Shown here: piece by piece, positions 32,401-40,589 of the stretch | Numbering within the stretch: the stretch's first letter is position 1 | How the letters are laid out: every line of letters begins with the position of its first letter | Source: Pseudomonadota bacterium | GTDB taxonomy: Bacteria > Pseudomonadota > Gammaproteobacteria > Burkholderiales > Rhodocyclaceae | Direction of reading: 5' to 3' | Assembly (NCBI GenBank): GCA_023459095.1 | Contig: JAEWVQ010000030.1 | Span: 1 to 40,589, forward strand | DNA length: 40,589 nt | Translations under genes and position numbers: made by a program | The notes under the pieces: model-generated | Database searches by the model: none | Seen by the model: only the letters and a program-made list of their open reading frames with translations | What the model was told of the DNA's origin: nothing

Positions 32401-33921
32401 GTGAGCGCCCACGTCCTGGGGCGCGGCTGGCGCCTGGGCGCGATCCTGCTGCTCGGCTTCGCCTCCGGTCTGCCGCTCGCGCTCACCGGGCAGGCGATGC
32501 AGGCCTGGCTGACGATAGACGGCATCGATCTCGCCACCATCGGCTTCTTCGGCCTGGTCGGCGTACCTTACACCTTCAAGTTCCTGTGGGCGCCGCTGAT
32601 GGACCGCTTCGAGCCGCCCTTCCTCGGCCGCCGCCGCGGTTGGCTGGCGCTCACCCAGCTCGCCCTTGCCGCCCTGCTGTGGTGGATGGCGAGCCTGTCG
32701 CCGAGCGCCACGCCGCAGCTGTTCGCGGTCGCCGCGGTACTGGTCGCCTTCCTGTCGGCGTCGCAGGACGTCGTCGTCGATGCCTACCGCACCGACCTGC
32801 TGCCCGAGGAGGAGCGCGGGCTCGGCGCCTCGGTGCACGTCTTCGCCTACCGCCTGGCGATGATCCTGTCCGGCGGCATCGCGCTGATCTGGGCCGGGCA
32901 GTGGCAGTCGTGGCCGCGCGTGTACGAAACCATGGCGCTGATCATGCTCGGCTGCGGCGCGCTGTCGCTGCTCGCGCTGCCGCGCGTGTCGGCGGCGCTC
33001 AAGCCGCTCGATTCCGATCCGAAGCGCGAACTGCTCGGCTTCGCCGCGATGCTTGCCGGCGTCGCCGCCGGTTACTGGATCGCGCGCCAGGCGCTGATCG
33101 TCGTCGGCCTCGACCCGAACGACGCCAACCGCTGGATCCAGCTCCTCTTCGTGCTCGCCGAGATCGCGCTGGCGCTGCCGCTCGCCGCATGGGCGGCGAA
33201 ACGCGCCGGCTTCGAAACCCTGAACCGTTCGCTGTCGAGCTATTTCGCGCAGCAGGGGGCGGCCGCCTTTCTCGCCCTGATCATCCTCTACAAGCTCGGC
33301 GACGCCTTCGCCGGCAGCCTGACCACGCCCTTCCTGATCAAGGGCATGGGTTTCGCGCAGGAAGAGGTGGGGATCGCCAACAAGGTCATCGGCATCTGGC
33401 TGACCATCCTCGGCGCCTTCGTCGGCGGCCTGATCATGACCCGGCTCGCGCTCTACCGCTCGCTGCTGCTGTTCGGCGTGCTGCAGCTGGTGTCGAACTT
33501 CGGCTTCTACCTGCTCGCCCGCCTCGGCAAGGGCGCCTGGGGCGAAGTGCTGGTGCCGGCCTTCGACTGGGGCATCGTCTCGCTCGCCGCGCCCGCCGCG
33601 CTCGACGGGCTGCTGCTCGCGGTGATCGCCGGCGAGAACATCAGCGGCGGCATGGGCACGGTGGCCTTCGTCGCGCTCCTCATGGGGCTGTGCAACCAGC
33701 ACTTCACCGCCACCCATTACGCGCTGCTGTCGGCCTTCGCCGCGGTCGGGCGGATCTACGTCAGCCCGCTCTCCGGGGTGCTGTCGGCGAGCATCGGCTG
33801 GCCGGCCTTCTTCCTGTTCTCGATCGTGGTCGCGGTACCCGGCGTGGTCATGGTGTGGTGGCTGCGCGATGCGCTCGCCGCCCTCGGCCGGCCGCGCACC
33901 GCCGGCGCCGTGGACGACTGA
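32401..33921 (+). CDS. ampG: AmpG-like muropeptide MFS permease
   Basis: 506 residues with about 14 hydrophobic helices. The opening LLLGFASGLPLALTGQAMQAWL and the DVVVDAYRTDLL motif are characteristic of AmpG, which imports anhydro-muropeptides into the cytoplasm for wall recycling. GTG at 32401 is the start. It is followed two bases later by azlC and could belong to a transport operon with azlCD and the glycosylase gene. A cytoplasmic peptidoglycan hydrolase-like gene lies 700 bp away on the other strand. Confidence 0.88.
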   Translation: MSAHVLGRGWRLGAILLLGFASGLPLALTGQAMQAWLTIDGIDLATIGFFGLVGVPYTFKFLWAPLMDRFEPPFLGRRRGWLALTQLALAALLWWMASLSPSATPQLFAVAAVLVAFLSASQDVVVDAYRTDLLPEEERGLGASVHVFAYRLAMILSGGIALIWAGQWQSWPRVYETMALIMLGCGALSLLALPRVSAALKPLDSDPKRELLGFAAMLAGVAAGYWIARQALIVVGLDPNDANRWIQLLFVLAEIALALPLAAWAAKRAGFETLNRSLSSYFAQQGAAAFLALIILYKLGDAFAGSLTTPFLIKGMGFAQEEVGIANKVIGIWLTILGAFVGGLIMTRLALYRSLLLFGVLQLVSNFGFYLLARLGKGAWGEVLVPAFDWGIVSLAAPAALDGLLLAVIAGENISGGMGTVAFVALLMGLCNQHFTATHYALLSAFAAVGRIYVSPLSGVLSASIGWPAFFLFSIVVAVPGVVMVWWLRDALAALGRPRTAGAVDD

Positions 33922-33923
33922 CC

Positions 33924-34658
33924 ATGGGCCACGCCCGCCTGCGCGAATTTCTGGCCGGCTGCCGCGACGAGGCGCCGCTGCTGCTCGGCTGCGTGCCGTT
34001 CGGCATGATCTACGGCATCGCCGCGCTCGCCGCCGGGGTGCCCGCCTGGGTGGCGCAACTGGCGTCGGCGGTGGTGTTCGCCGGCGCCGCGCAACTGGTC
34101 GTGGTGCAGATGCTCGCCGCCGGCGCGGGCGCGCTGCCGGTGACCCTGACCACCGGCCTGCTCAACCTGCGCCACGTGCTCTACAGCGCGTCGATGGCCG
34201 AATACGTGCGCCACCTGCCGCGGCGCTGGCGGCTGCTGCTCGCCTACCTGCTGACCGACGAAGCCTACGCCGTGGCCGTGCTGCGCTACCAGCGCCACGC
34301 CGAACAGGGCGGGCGCAGCGGCGAAGCCGCCGCGCCGCAGCCCGACCTGCGCCACTGGTACTTCCTCGGCGCCGGCGTCACGCTGTGGGCGTCGTGGCAG
34401 CTCGCCACCGCCTGCGGCCTGGTGTTCGGCGCCACCATTCCGCCCGAATGGGAGCTCGATTTCGCCGTGCCCCTGACCTTCATCGCGCTCACCACGCTGC
34501 TGCTGCGCGAGCGCGCCGGCCAGGCCGCGGCCGCGGTTGCCGCGCTCGGCGCGCTCGCCTTCGCCGCCCTGCCCTACAAGCTCGGCCTGGTGGCGGCGAT
34601 CGTGCTCGGCCTGGCTGCCGGGGCGTGGACCGTGCGCCGCCTGGAGCGCGCACGATGA
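33924..34658 (+). CDS. azlC: AzlC-family branched-chain amino acid exporter subunit
   Basis: 244 residues with several transmembrane helices. LLGCVPFGMIYGIAALAAGVP, FAGAAQLVVVQMLAAGA and GLLNLRHVLYSASM are AzlC family blocks. AzlC pairs with AzlD to export branched-chain amino acids or analogues. It is adjacent to azlD in the standard order. Confidence 0.92.
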   Translation: MGHARLREFLAGCRDEAPLLLGCVPFGMIYGIAALAAGVPAWVAQLASAVVFAGAAQLVVVQMLAAGAGALPVTLTTGLLNLRHVLYSASMAEYVRHLPRRWRLLLAYLLTDEAYAVAVLRYQRHAEQGGRSGEAAAPQPDLRHWYFLGAGVTLWASWQLATACGLVFGATIPPEWELDFAVPLTFIALTTLLLRERAGQAAAAVAALGALAFAALPYKLGLVAAIVLGLAAGAWTVRRLERAR

Positions 34659-34677
34659 CCACGCCGGAGACGCGCCA

Positions 34678-35001
34678 ATGAGCACCCCCGCCCTGCTCGG
34701 CCTGCTCGCCGCGGTCGGCGCGCTGACCTTCCTCTACCGCTACGCGATGATCGGCCTCTTCGCCGCCCGCCCGCTGCCCGCCTGGCTGCACGCGGCCTGC
34801 CATCACATCGCGCCGGCGAGCTTTGCCGCGCTCACCGCGAGCGCGCTGTTCGTCGCCGGCGGCGAGGTCGTCCTCGCCCTCGACACGCCGCGGCCGTGGG
34901 CGGCGCTGGTCGCCGCGCTCGTCGCCTGGCGCAGCGGCAACGTGTTTGCCACCATAGGCGCCGGCATGGCCGCGCTCCACCTGTTGAAACTGCTGTTCTG
35001 A
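34678..35001 (+). CDS. azlD: AzlD-family small membrane protein
   Basis: 107 residues, four hydrophobic segments, with TFLYRYAMIGLFAARPLPAWL and the basic-then-hydrophobic pattern of AzlD. ATG at 34678 has a GGAG site. It forms the exporter with AzlC, and the next gene starts four bases after it. Confidence 0.9.
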   Translation: MSTPALLGLLAAVGALTFLYRYAMIGLFAARPLPAWLHAACHHIAPASFAALTASALFVAGGEVVLALDTPRPWAALVAALVAWRSGNVFATIGAGMAALHLLKLLF

Positions 35002-35005
35002 AACG

Positions 35006-35728
35006 ATGACCGCCGACACCCTGATCGCCGCCGCCCGCACGCTGTCCGCTGCGGTCGACGACATGCGCTTCGCGCCCCCCGTGACCCACGTCTACAACCC
35101 GCTCGACTACGCCTGGGCGATCCACGAAAGCTATCTGCGCCGCTACGGCGCAGGGCGCAAGCGCGTGGTGTTCCTGGGCATGAACCCCGGCCCCTTCGGC
35201 ATGGCGCAGATCGGCGTGCCCTTTGGCGAGATCGGCGCCGCGCGCGACTGGCTGGGCCTCGAAGGCGCGGTCGGCAAGCCCGCGGTGGAGAACCCGAAGC
35301 GGCCGGTGGAAGGCTTTGCGTGCACGCGCGCCGAGGTCAGCGGCCAGCGCCTGTGGGGGCTGTTCCGCGACCGCTTCGGCACCCCGGAGGCCTTCTTCGC
35401 CGAGCATTTCGTCGCCAACTACTGCCCGCTCGCGTTCTTCGCCGACGGTCGCAACCTGACCCCCGACAAGCTCCCCGCCGCCGAGCAGCGCCCCCTGCTC
35501 GCGGCCTGCGACGCCCACCTGCACGCCCTCGTCGCCGCCCTCCAGCCGGAGTGGGTGATCGGCATCGGCGCGTGGGCCGAGCAACGCGCCCGTGACGCGC
35601 TCGGCACGCTGCCGGTCCGGCTCGGACGTATCCTGCACCCGAGCCCGGCGAGTCCGCTCGCCAATCGCGGCTGGGCGGCGGCGGCCAGCCGCCAGCTCGG
35701 CGAACTGGGCATCTGGCCCGCGGCCTGA
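35006..35728 (+). CDS. SMUG1-type uracil-DNA glycosylase
   Basis: 240 residues. GMNPGPFGMAQ (residues 58-68) followed by IGVPFGE is the SMUG1 active-site motif, and HPSPASP (near 211-217) is the DNA-binding motif of the UDG superfamily. It should remove uracil and oxidised pyrimidines from DNA. The SMUG1 branch is uncommon in bacteria. It sits directly behind azlD, possibly as the last gene of that transcript. Confidence 0.88.
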   Translation: MTADTLIAAARTLSAAVDDMRFAPPVTHVYNPLDYAWAIHESYLRRYGAGRKRVVFLGMNPGPFGMAQIGVPFGEIGAARDWLGLEGAVGKPAVENPKRPVEGFACTRAEVSGQRLWGLFRDRFGTPEAFFAEHFVANYCPLAFFADGRNLTPDKLPAAEQRPLLAACDAHLHALVAALQPEWVIGIGAWAEQRARDALGTLPVRLGRILHPSPASPLANRGWAAAASRQLGELGIWPAA

Positions 35729-35763
35729 GGACGATCATGACGAGCTGGACGACCCGCCGGCGG

Positions 35764-35800
35764 CGTGCGCGCCGGCGCCCCTTGAGCCCCGGCGCGCACG
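35764..35800 (+). terminator. 12-bp hairpin after the glycosylase gene
   Basis: CGTGCGCGCCGG (35764-35775) and CCGGCGCGCACG (35789-35800) are perfect complements with a 13-base loop, 36 bases past the stop. No T-tract follows. It separates the glycosylase from the promoter of the carbonic anhydrase. Confidence 0.5.
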
Positions 35801-35806
35801 GCGGGG

Positions 35807-35841
35807 CTGACATCCCGGCGCCGGTTATTCATAATTATGAA
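35807..35841 (+). promoter_or_regulatory. Promoter with palindromic operator, carbonic anhydrase
   Basis: CTGACA (35807-35812) and CATAAT (35830-35835) are each five of six matches to the sigma-70 consensus, separated by exactly 17 bp. The -10 lies inside TTCATAATTATGAA (35828-35841), a perfect 14-bp palindrome. A dimeric repressor bound there would block RNA polymerase. Transcription would start near 35842, 36 bases before the ATG. Confidence 0.65.
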
Positions 35842-35877
35842 GTTCCGACACGGGCAAAGGCCCGACAGGATTCCCCC

Positions 35878-36528
35878 ATGAGCACTGGCATCGAACTGCT
35901 TTTCGACAACAACCGGGCGTGGTCCGAACGCATCCACACCGAAGACCCGGAATTCTTCACCCGGCTGGCCAACCAGCAATCGCCCGAGTATCTGTGGATC
36001 GGCTGTTCCGACAGCCGCGTGCCGGCGAACCAGATCATCGGTCTGGCCCCCGGCGAGGTCTTCGTGCACCGCAACGTCGCCAACGTCGTCGTGCACACCG
36101 ACCTCAACGCGCTGTCGGTGATCCAGTACGCGGTCGATGCGCTGCGCGTCAAGCACATCCTGGTGGTCGGCCACTACGGCTGCGGCGGGGTCAAGGCCGC
36201 GCTCAACAACAACCGCCTCGGCCTCATCGACAACTGGCTGCGCCACGTCCAGGACGTGCGCGACCGCCACATCGACAAGCTCAACGCGCTCGACGATGCC
36301 GACGCCCGCGTCGACCGCCTGTGCGAATTCAACGCCATGCAGCAGGTGGTGAACATCTGCCAGACCTCGGTGCTGCGCGAGGCCTGGGAGCGCGGCCAGA
36401 ACGTGTCGGTGCATGCCTGGTGCTACGGCCTCAAGGACGGCCTCGTTCATCCGCTCGGCGTCGACGCCAGCAGCCGCGAGGAAGCGCTCGACCAGTACCG
36501 CGACGCGGTCGAGGCGCTCGGCCGCTGA
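35878..36528 (+). CDS. can: Beta-class carbonic anhydrase
   Basis: 216 residues. Zinc ligands are Cys43 (with Asp45 and Arg47 of CSDSRV), His99 and Cys102 (HYGCGG), as in E. coli Can. It interconverts CO2 and bicarbonate, supplying bicarbonate to carboxylases. ATG at 35878 is supported by AGGA and by the promoter, whose start point excludes the longer frame to 35737. The product ends with a terminator hairpin. Confidence 0.95.
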   Translation: MSTGIELLFDNNRAWSERIHTEDPEFFTRLANQQSPEYLWIGCSDSRVPANQIIGLAPGEVFVHRNVANVVVHTDLNALSVIQYAVDALRVKHILVVGHYGCGGVKAALNNNRLGLIDNWLRHVQDVRDRHIDKLNALDDADARVDRLCEFNAMQQVVNICQTSVLREAWERGQNVSVHAWCYGLKDGLVHPLGVDASSREEALDQYRDAVEALGR

Positions 36529-36533
36529 GGCCC

Positions 36534-36575
36534 GCGGCGGGGCCGGGCGCCCCGCCGCTTCCCTTGCTTCTTACT
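36534..36575 (+). terminator. Terminator after the carbonic anhydrase gene
   Basis: GCGGCGGGGC (36534-36543) pairs perfectly with GCCCCGCCGC (36549-36558) around CGGGC, followed by a T-rich stretch (TTCCCTTGCTTCTTACTTTT). It also overlaps the end of the convergent helicase gene, whose stop codon is at 36571-36573. Confidence 0.7.
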
Positions 36576-39500
36576 TTTCCAGCGGCTGGAACAGCACGTC
36601 GAGGTCGTCGGCAGTGATCAGGTGGCCGCCGCCCTCGTCCTTCCGGCCGGCGAGCAATTCGTCGGCGAGCCCGCGCTTGCGGTCCTGCAGCGCGAGGATC
36701 TTCTCTTCCACGGTGCCGCGCCCGAGCAGCTTGTAGACGAACACCGGCTTGTCCTGGCCGATGCGGTGCGCGCGCGCGGTGGCCTGCGCCTCGACCGCCG
36801 GGTTCCACCACGGGTCGTAGTGGATGACGACGTCGGCGGCGGTGAGGTTGAGTCCGGTGCCGCCCGCCTTCAGGCTGATCAGGAACAGCGGCACACGCCC
36901 CTCCTGGAAGTCGCGCACCGGCGTGTCGCGGTCGCGGGTCTGGCCGGTGAGCTTGGCGTAACCGATGCGCCGTCTGGCCAGTTCGTCCTCGATCAGCCCC
37001 AGCATCGAGGTGAATTGCGAGAACAGCAGCACGCGCCGGCCCTCCTCCAGCAACTCCTCGAGCAAGGTCATCAGCTCCTCGAGCTTGGCCGAACTCGCCC
37101 GTCCCTGGGTGGCCAGCGCGCGCGCCGACTCGAGCTTGACCAGGCGCGGGTCGCAACACACCTGGCGCAGCTTGAGCAGGGCATCGAGGATCATGATCTG
37201 CGCCCGCCCCACGCCCTGCGCCTGCAGCGCGGCGCGCAGCTTCTTGTCGAAGGCGACGCGCAGCGACTCGTAGAGGTCGCGCTGGGCGCCGTCGAGTTCG
37301 ACCCAGCGCACGATCTCGGTGCGCGGCGGCAGATCCTTGAGCACCTGCTCCTTGGTCCGGCGCAGCATGAAGGGGGCGACGCGCGCCGCCAGGCGCTTGC
37401 GCGCATCGCCATCGCCGAGCTTCTCGATCGGGGTGCGGAACACGTCGCCGAAGCGCTTGGCGCTGCCGAGCAGGCCGGGCATCAGGAAGTCGAACTGCGC
37501 CCACAGCTCGCCTAGGTGGTTCTCCAGCGGCGTGCCGGTGAGCGACAGGCGGTGGCGGGCCTTGAGCTTGCGCGCGACCTGGTGCGATTGCGCCTTCGGG
37601 TTCTTGATGAACTGGGCCTCGTCGAGCACCAGCAGGTGGTAGTCGCAGGCGGTGAGCGCGGCGCGGTCGCGCACCAGCAGCGGATAGGTGGTGAGGATCA
37701 GGTCGGCCCCGCCCATGGCCTCGAAGTGCACGCTGCGGTCGGGGCCGTGCAGGGTCAGCACCTTGAGTTCGGGCGCGAACTGGCGCGCCTCCGCGGCCCA
37801 GTTCGGCAGCAGGCTGGTGGGCGCGATCACCAGGCTGGGGCGGTCGGCGCGGCCGGCGGCCTTTTCCAGCTGCAGGTGGGCCAGGGTCTGCACCGTCTTG
37901 CCCAGACCCATGTCGTCGGCGAGCACGCCGGAGAGGCCGTAGCTGCGCAGGAACTGCAGCCAGTTGAGGCCGGCCTGCTGGTAGGGGCGCAGGGTGGCGG
38001 CGAACGCCGGCGACGGCGGCGCCTCGGCGATGCCGGCGAAGTCGCGCAGGCGGGCGCCAAGCGCGCGCAGATCCTCGCCGCCCAGCCAGTGCGTGGGCTG
38101 GTCGTCGAGGGCGGCGAGCGCCGCGGCGTGGTAGCGCGACAGGCGCGGCCGGTCGTCGTCGAGGAATTCGATCAGCGGCACCAGCCAGGCGCGCAGCCGG
38201 GCCACCGGCATCGGCAGCACGCGGCGCTCGTCGAGCTTCACCGGCACGGTGTCGGCCTCGCCCATCTTGCCCAGGCGCTGCAGCAGGTTGGGCTGCTCGC
38301 GCAGCAGGCGCACCAGCGGCTCGACCAGGCTCACGCGCTCGCCGCCGACGGTGACGCCGAGGTCGAGGTCGAACCAGTCGCCGCCGCTCTTCTCGTCCTC
38401 GGCCACGGCGGCGAACCAGTCGTCGGGGCGGGCGAGCTCGAAGGGGAAGTCGTCGGCGTATTCGATCTCGATGCCGGCGTCCTCGAGACGGACGACGGCG
38501 TCGGTAAGCAGCGGCATCCAGCCGCGCACGTCGGGCGGCGCGGTGAGCAGACAGTCGTCACCGCCATCGAGCCAGATGTTGTTGGCGAGGCGGTCGCGGT
38601 AGCTTTCCAGGCCGACGTCCTGCAGCCGGCGCCATACCCCGCGCTCAGTCTCGAGGTCGCGGCGCAGCAGGCCGCGGCCGCCTTCGAGGGCCACCGTGGC
38701 CGGCGCCAGCGGGCTGCCGGTGACCGTGGTGCCGTTGGGGTAGGTGAACTGCAGCACCGCGATCGGGTATTCGTCGTAGAGGCCGAACATCTGCTCATGG
38801 CGGAAACGGCCGACGGTGAAGCGCAGCACCGCCTGCGGCCGGCCGCCGGCGACCTCGCTCACCGCCGCGGTCGCCGGCAGCGGCAGCGCCGCCTGGTAGC
38901 GCTGAGCGAGCGCCTCGAGGCGCTCGGCGGCGAGCAGGGCGTCGGCCTCGTCGAGCGCGGGGGCGCGCATCAGGCCGCGCAGCACGGCGTCGGGCAGCGC
39001 CGAGCGCAGCGCGCCGACGCTGCGCACGTCGGGATCGTAGTAATGCGGCGGCCAGGTCGGCAGCACCTGAACCTGCGGCGGCAGATCGAAGGCGAGCACC
39101 TGGCGACCGTCCTCGGCGCGCACCCAGCGCAGCGCGAGCGCGCGCTCGGCGCCGACGTGCAGCGGCACGGCGAGGTCGTCGTGGCGGTACAGACGGCCGG
39201 TGCGCGCGGCCGACATCAGCAGCAGGGCGCCGGTCTCGCCGGCGATTTCGACGCCCGCCTCGTTGCTGCCGTAGTGGTCGCGGCCGAGCGCGGCGGCCTG
39301 CAACAGGCGCAGCGGGGTGTGGTCCTCGGGCAGGATCAGGTCGCGGCGGCCGTAGGGGCCGAGATCGTGCGCGGAGAGCGTGAGCTGCGCGGGCTTGCTC
39401 ATGCCGCCCTTCTTCAGCACATAACTTTTGCCGATGCTCAGCACCGGCTTGCTGCCGGGCGTGAGCAGGTACAGCAGATAGTGCGCGCGCGCCGCCGACG

Positions 39501-39966
39501 ACGCCGGCAGCGCGGGCGGGTCGTCGGCGTGGGCGAGCAGCTCCAGCCAGCGTCCGACCTCGTCGCTGAGGCCCTGGGCCTCGGCCGCCACCACCGGCGG
39601 GCGCGACGCGACCTCCAGATCGAGCCCGGCGGTGGCCTCGCCCGCGCTCATCGCCAGCGCCACCGCGTGCTTGCAGTCCATGCCCACCGGGCAGGAGCAC
39701 CGCGAGTCGTAGAACTGCAGCCGGCCGTGGCGATCGAGGTCGAACCAGAGGGTGAGCGTGTAGCGCTTGTCGCCGCTGCCGCGGCACACTCCGGCGAGTT
39801 CGAGGCCGTCTTCGGTCTGCGCCACGCGCGTGACCTCGGCCCGGCCTTCCTCGGCGTAGCGCCGGCCGCGCTCGATGGTGGCGGGGTCGAAGACCTCGCG
39901 GAGGGCGGCGAACAGGTCGAGCGGATCGGCCCGCCCCGGAGCGGATTCAGCGGTGTGGCGCGACAT
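36571..39966 (-). CDS. SWIM zinc-finger SNF2-family helicase
   Basis: 1131 residues. An N-terminal SWIM zinc finger, CSCPVGMDCKH (about 88-98), precedes a middle region of some 500 residues without a named motif. Then the SNF2 ATPase: Walker A DDMGLGKT (near 687), DEAQ box VLDEAQFIKN (near 781) and motif VI ARAHRIGQDKP (near 1067). Such proteins translocate on double-stranded DNA and may remodel RNA polymerase or DNA repair complexes; the substrate is unknown. The ATG at 39966 has no good ribosome-binding site. Confidence 0.92.
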   Translation of the reverse strand: MSRHTAESAPGRADPLDLFAALREVFDPATIERGRRYAEEGRAEVTRVAQTEDGLELAGVCRGSGDKRYTLTLWFDLDRHGRLQFYDSRCSCPVGMDCKHAVALAMSAGEATAGLDLEVASRPPVVAAEAQGLSDEVGRWLELLAHADDPPALPASSAARAHYLLYLLTPGSKPVLSIGKSYVLKKGGMSKPAQLTLSAHDLGPYGRRDLILPEDHTPLRLLQAAALGRDHYGSNEAGVEIAGETGALLLMSAARTGRLYRHDDLAVPLHVGAERALALRWVRAEDGRQVLAFDLPPQVQVLPTWPPHYYDPDVRSVGALRSALPDAVLRGLMRAPALDEADALLAAERLEALAQRYQAALPLPATAAVSEVAGGRPQAVLRFTVGRFRHEQMFGLYDEYPIAVLQFTYPNGTTVTGSPLAPATVALEGGRGLLRRDLETERGVWRRLQDVGLESYRDRLANNIWLDGGDDCLLTAPPDVRGWMPLLTDAVVRLEDAGIEIEYADDFPFELARPDDWFAAVAEDEKSGGDWFDLDLGVTVGGERVSLVEPLVRLLREQPNLLQRLGKMGEADTVPVKLDERRVLPMPVARLRAWLVPLIEFLDDDRPRLSRYHAAALAALDDQPTHWLGGEDLRALGARLRDFAGIAEAPPSPAFAATLRPYQQAGLNWLQFLRSYGLSGVLADDMGLGKTVQTLAHLQLEKAAGRADRPSLVIAPTSLLPNWAAEARQFAPELKVLTLHGPDRSVHFEAMGGADLILTTYPLLVRDRAALTACDYHLLVLDEAQFIKNPKAQSHQVARKLKARHRLSLTGTPLENHLGELWAQFDFLMPGLLGSAKRFGDVFRTPIEKLGDGDARKRLAARVAPFMLRRTKEQVLKDLPPRTEIVRWVELDGAQRDLYESLRVAFDKKLRAALQAQGVGRAQIMILDALLKLRQVCCDPRLVKLESARALATQGRASSAKLEELMTLLEELLEEGRRVLLFSQFTSMLGLIEDELARRRIGYAKLTGQTRDRDTPVRDFQEGRVPLFLISLKAGGTGLNLTAADVVIHYDPWWNPAVEAQATARAHRIGQDKPVFVYKLLGRGTVEEKILALQDRKRGLADELLAGRKDEGGGHLITADDLDVLFQPLEK

Positions 39967-40054
39967 GGAGGTGTGGAAAGCGCGAAACCCGCAAGTATCG
40001 GCGATGCACCCCGCCCGGACAAGCGCCGTGCGCCCGCGGCGGGATCGCCGCGGC

Positions 40055-40060
40055 TAGAAT
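40055..40060 (+). promoter_or_regulatory. Candidate -10 for the ROK kinase gene
   Basis: TAGAAT is a five of six -10 match, 42 bases before the ATG. No good -35. The 39967-40101 gap holds divergent promoters for the helicase and kinase; nothing else is evident. Confidence 0.35.
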
Positions 40061-40101
40061 CGCGGACGTCGCCGGGCGTGCCGGCCTCTAATGACAAATG
40101 T

Positions 40102-40589
40102 ATGAACCTGCGCTTCGGCATCGACCTCGGCGGCACCAAGATCGAAATCGTCGCCCTCGACGCCGACGGCGGCGAGCGCCTGCGCCGGCGCGTCGCCACG
40201 CCGCAGGGCGACTATGTGGCGACGGTGGACGCGATCTGCGCCCTGGTCGCGGACGCCGAGCGCGCACTCGGCGCGCGCGCTACGGTCGGCATTGGCACCC
40301 CGGGGTCGCCGTCGCGCCGCGACGGCCGCATGCGCAACGCCAACTCGACCTGTCTCAACGGCCGTCCGCTCGCCGCCGACCTCGCCGCGCGCCTCGGGCG
40401 CGAAATCCGCATCGCCAACGACGCCGACTGCTTCGCGATGTCGGAGGCCGCCGACGGCGCCGGAGCCGGCGCGCACAGCGTGTTCGGGGTCATCCTCGGC
40501 ACCGGCGTGGGTGGCGGCATCGTCGTCGGCGGCCGGCTGCTCGCGGGCGCCAACGCGATTGCCGGCGAGTGGGGGCACAACCCGCTGCC
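40102..40589 (+). CDS. ROK-family sugar kinase, fructokinase (Mak)-like, cut by the window edge
   Basis: 162 residues of the N-terminal part. The phosphate motif FGIDLGGTKIEIVALD, the NANSTCLNGRPL and IANDADCFAMSEA blocks, VILGTGVGGGIVV and EWGHNPL are very close to E. coli Mak (fructokinase). It would phosphorylate fructose or a related hexose. The C-terminal zinc motif and the rest lie beyond the window, so it is incomplete. Confidence 0.85.
   Translation, partial: MNLRFGIDLGGTKIEIVALDADGGERLRRRVATPQGDYVATVDAICALVADAERALGARATVGIGTPGSPSRRDGRMRNANSTCLNGRPLAADLAARLGREIRIANDADCFAMSEAADGAGAGAHSVFGVILGTGVGGGIVVGGRLLAGANAIAGEWGHNPL

Noticed and set aside
31792..33717. 641-residue minus-strand open frame
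   Set aside because: Most of it is antisense to ampG and is Gln/Glu/Gly-rich; only the last 105 codons, with their own ribosome-binding site, are accepted as a gene.
35737..35877. N-terminal extension of the carbonic anhydrase
   Set aside because: The frame opens upstream of the predicted transcript start, crosses a hairpin and encodes an Arg-rich stretch.

Overview
The window is a GC-rich bacterial chromosome segment that I read as a denitrifying betaproteobacterium, most likely Rhodocyclales (Thauera/Azoarcus/Aromatoleum-like). This is an inference. It rests on base composition, on a DUF3460 gene, on the metX-metW pair, on the spoT-rpoZ-gmk-yicC cluster, on the napFDAGHBC operon beside narXL, and on E. 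coli-like but diverged proteins. No phage, IS, CRISPR, tRNA or rRNA was seen. Genes are tightly packed and no gap exceeds 300 bp.

Region 1 (1-13,380) is an anaerobic and nitrate respiration block. Reading leftwards on the minus strand it holds narX-narL, then napFDAGHBC, then a two-haem cytochrome c, then shp-dhc and a ferric-reductase/NOX-like flavocytochrome b that runs off the left edge. A Crp/Fnr (Dnr-like) gene diverges from narX. The regulatory DNA fits together: an FNR-type box lies upstream of napF at the position expected for a class II activated promoter, and a 7-2-7 NarL site lies in the narX/dnr-like intergenic region. Two strong hairpins close the nap operon.

Region 2 (13,377-25,120) is housekeeping. 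It has a DnaQ-exonuclease/GIY-YIG fusion, a UbiE-like methyltransferase, a DUF3460 protein, and the operon yicC-gmk-rpoZ-spoT. Divergent from that operon is a soluble Ser/Thr kinase with a PP2C phosphatase that starts at TTG, followed by rph, rdgB, hemW and an unrecognised 169-aa protein.

Region 3 (25,141-30,877) has sppA, then trmB-thiG-thiS on the minus strand. metX-metW follows on the plus strand, preceded by a leader that I read as a SAM-II riboswitch directly followed by an intrinsic terminator.

Region 4 (30,882-40,589) has a leaderless endolysin-like GH19 protein and a small unknown protein. An ampG-like permease, azlC-azlD and a SMUG1-type uracil-DNA glycosylase follow. Then come a beta-carbonic anhydrase whose -10 box sits in a perfect AT-rich palindrome, a SWIM/SNF2 helicase, and the 5' part of a ROK-family sugar kinase cut by the right edge.

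The observations I rate highest are the metX riboswitch/terminator leader, the shp-dhc-flavocytochrome operon, the nap/narXL/dnr regulatory wiring, the palindromic promoter of the carbonic anhydrase, and the kinase/phosphatase pair next to the stringent-response operon.
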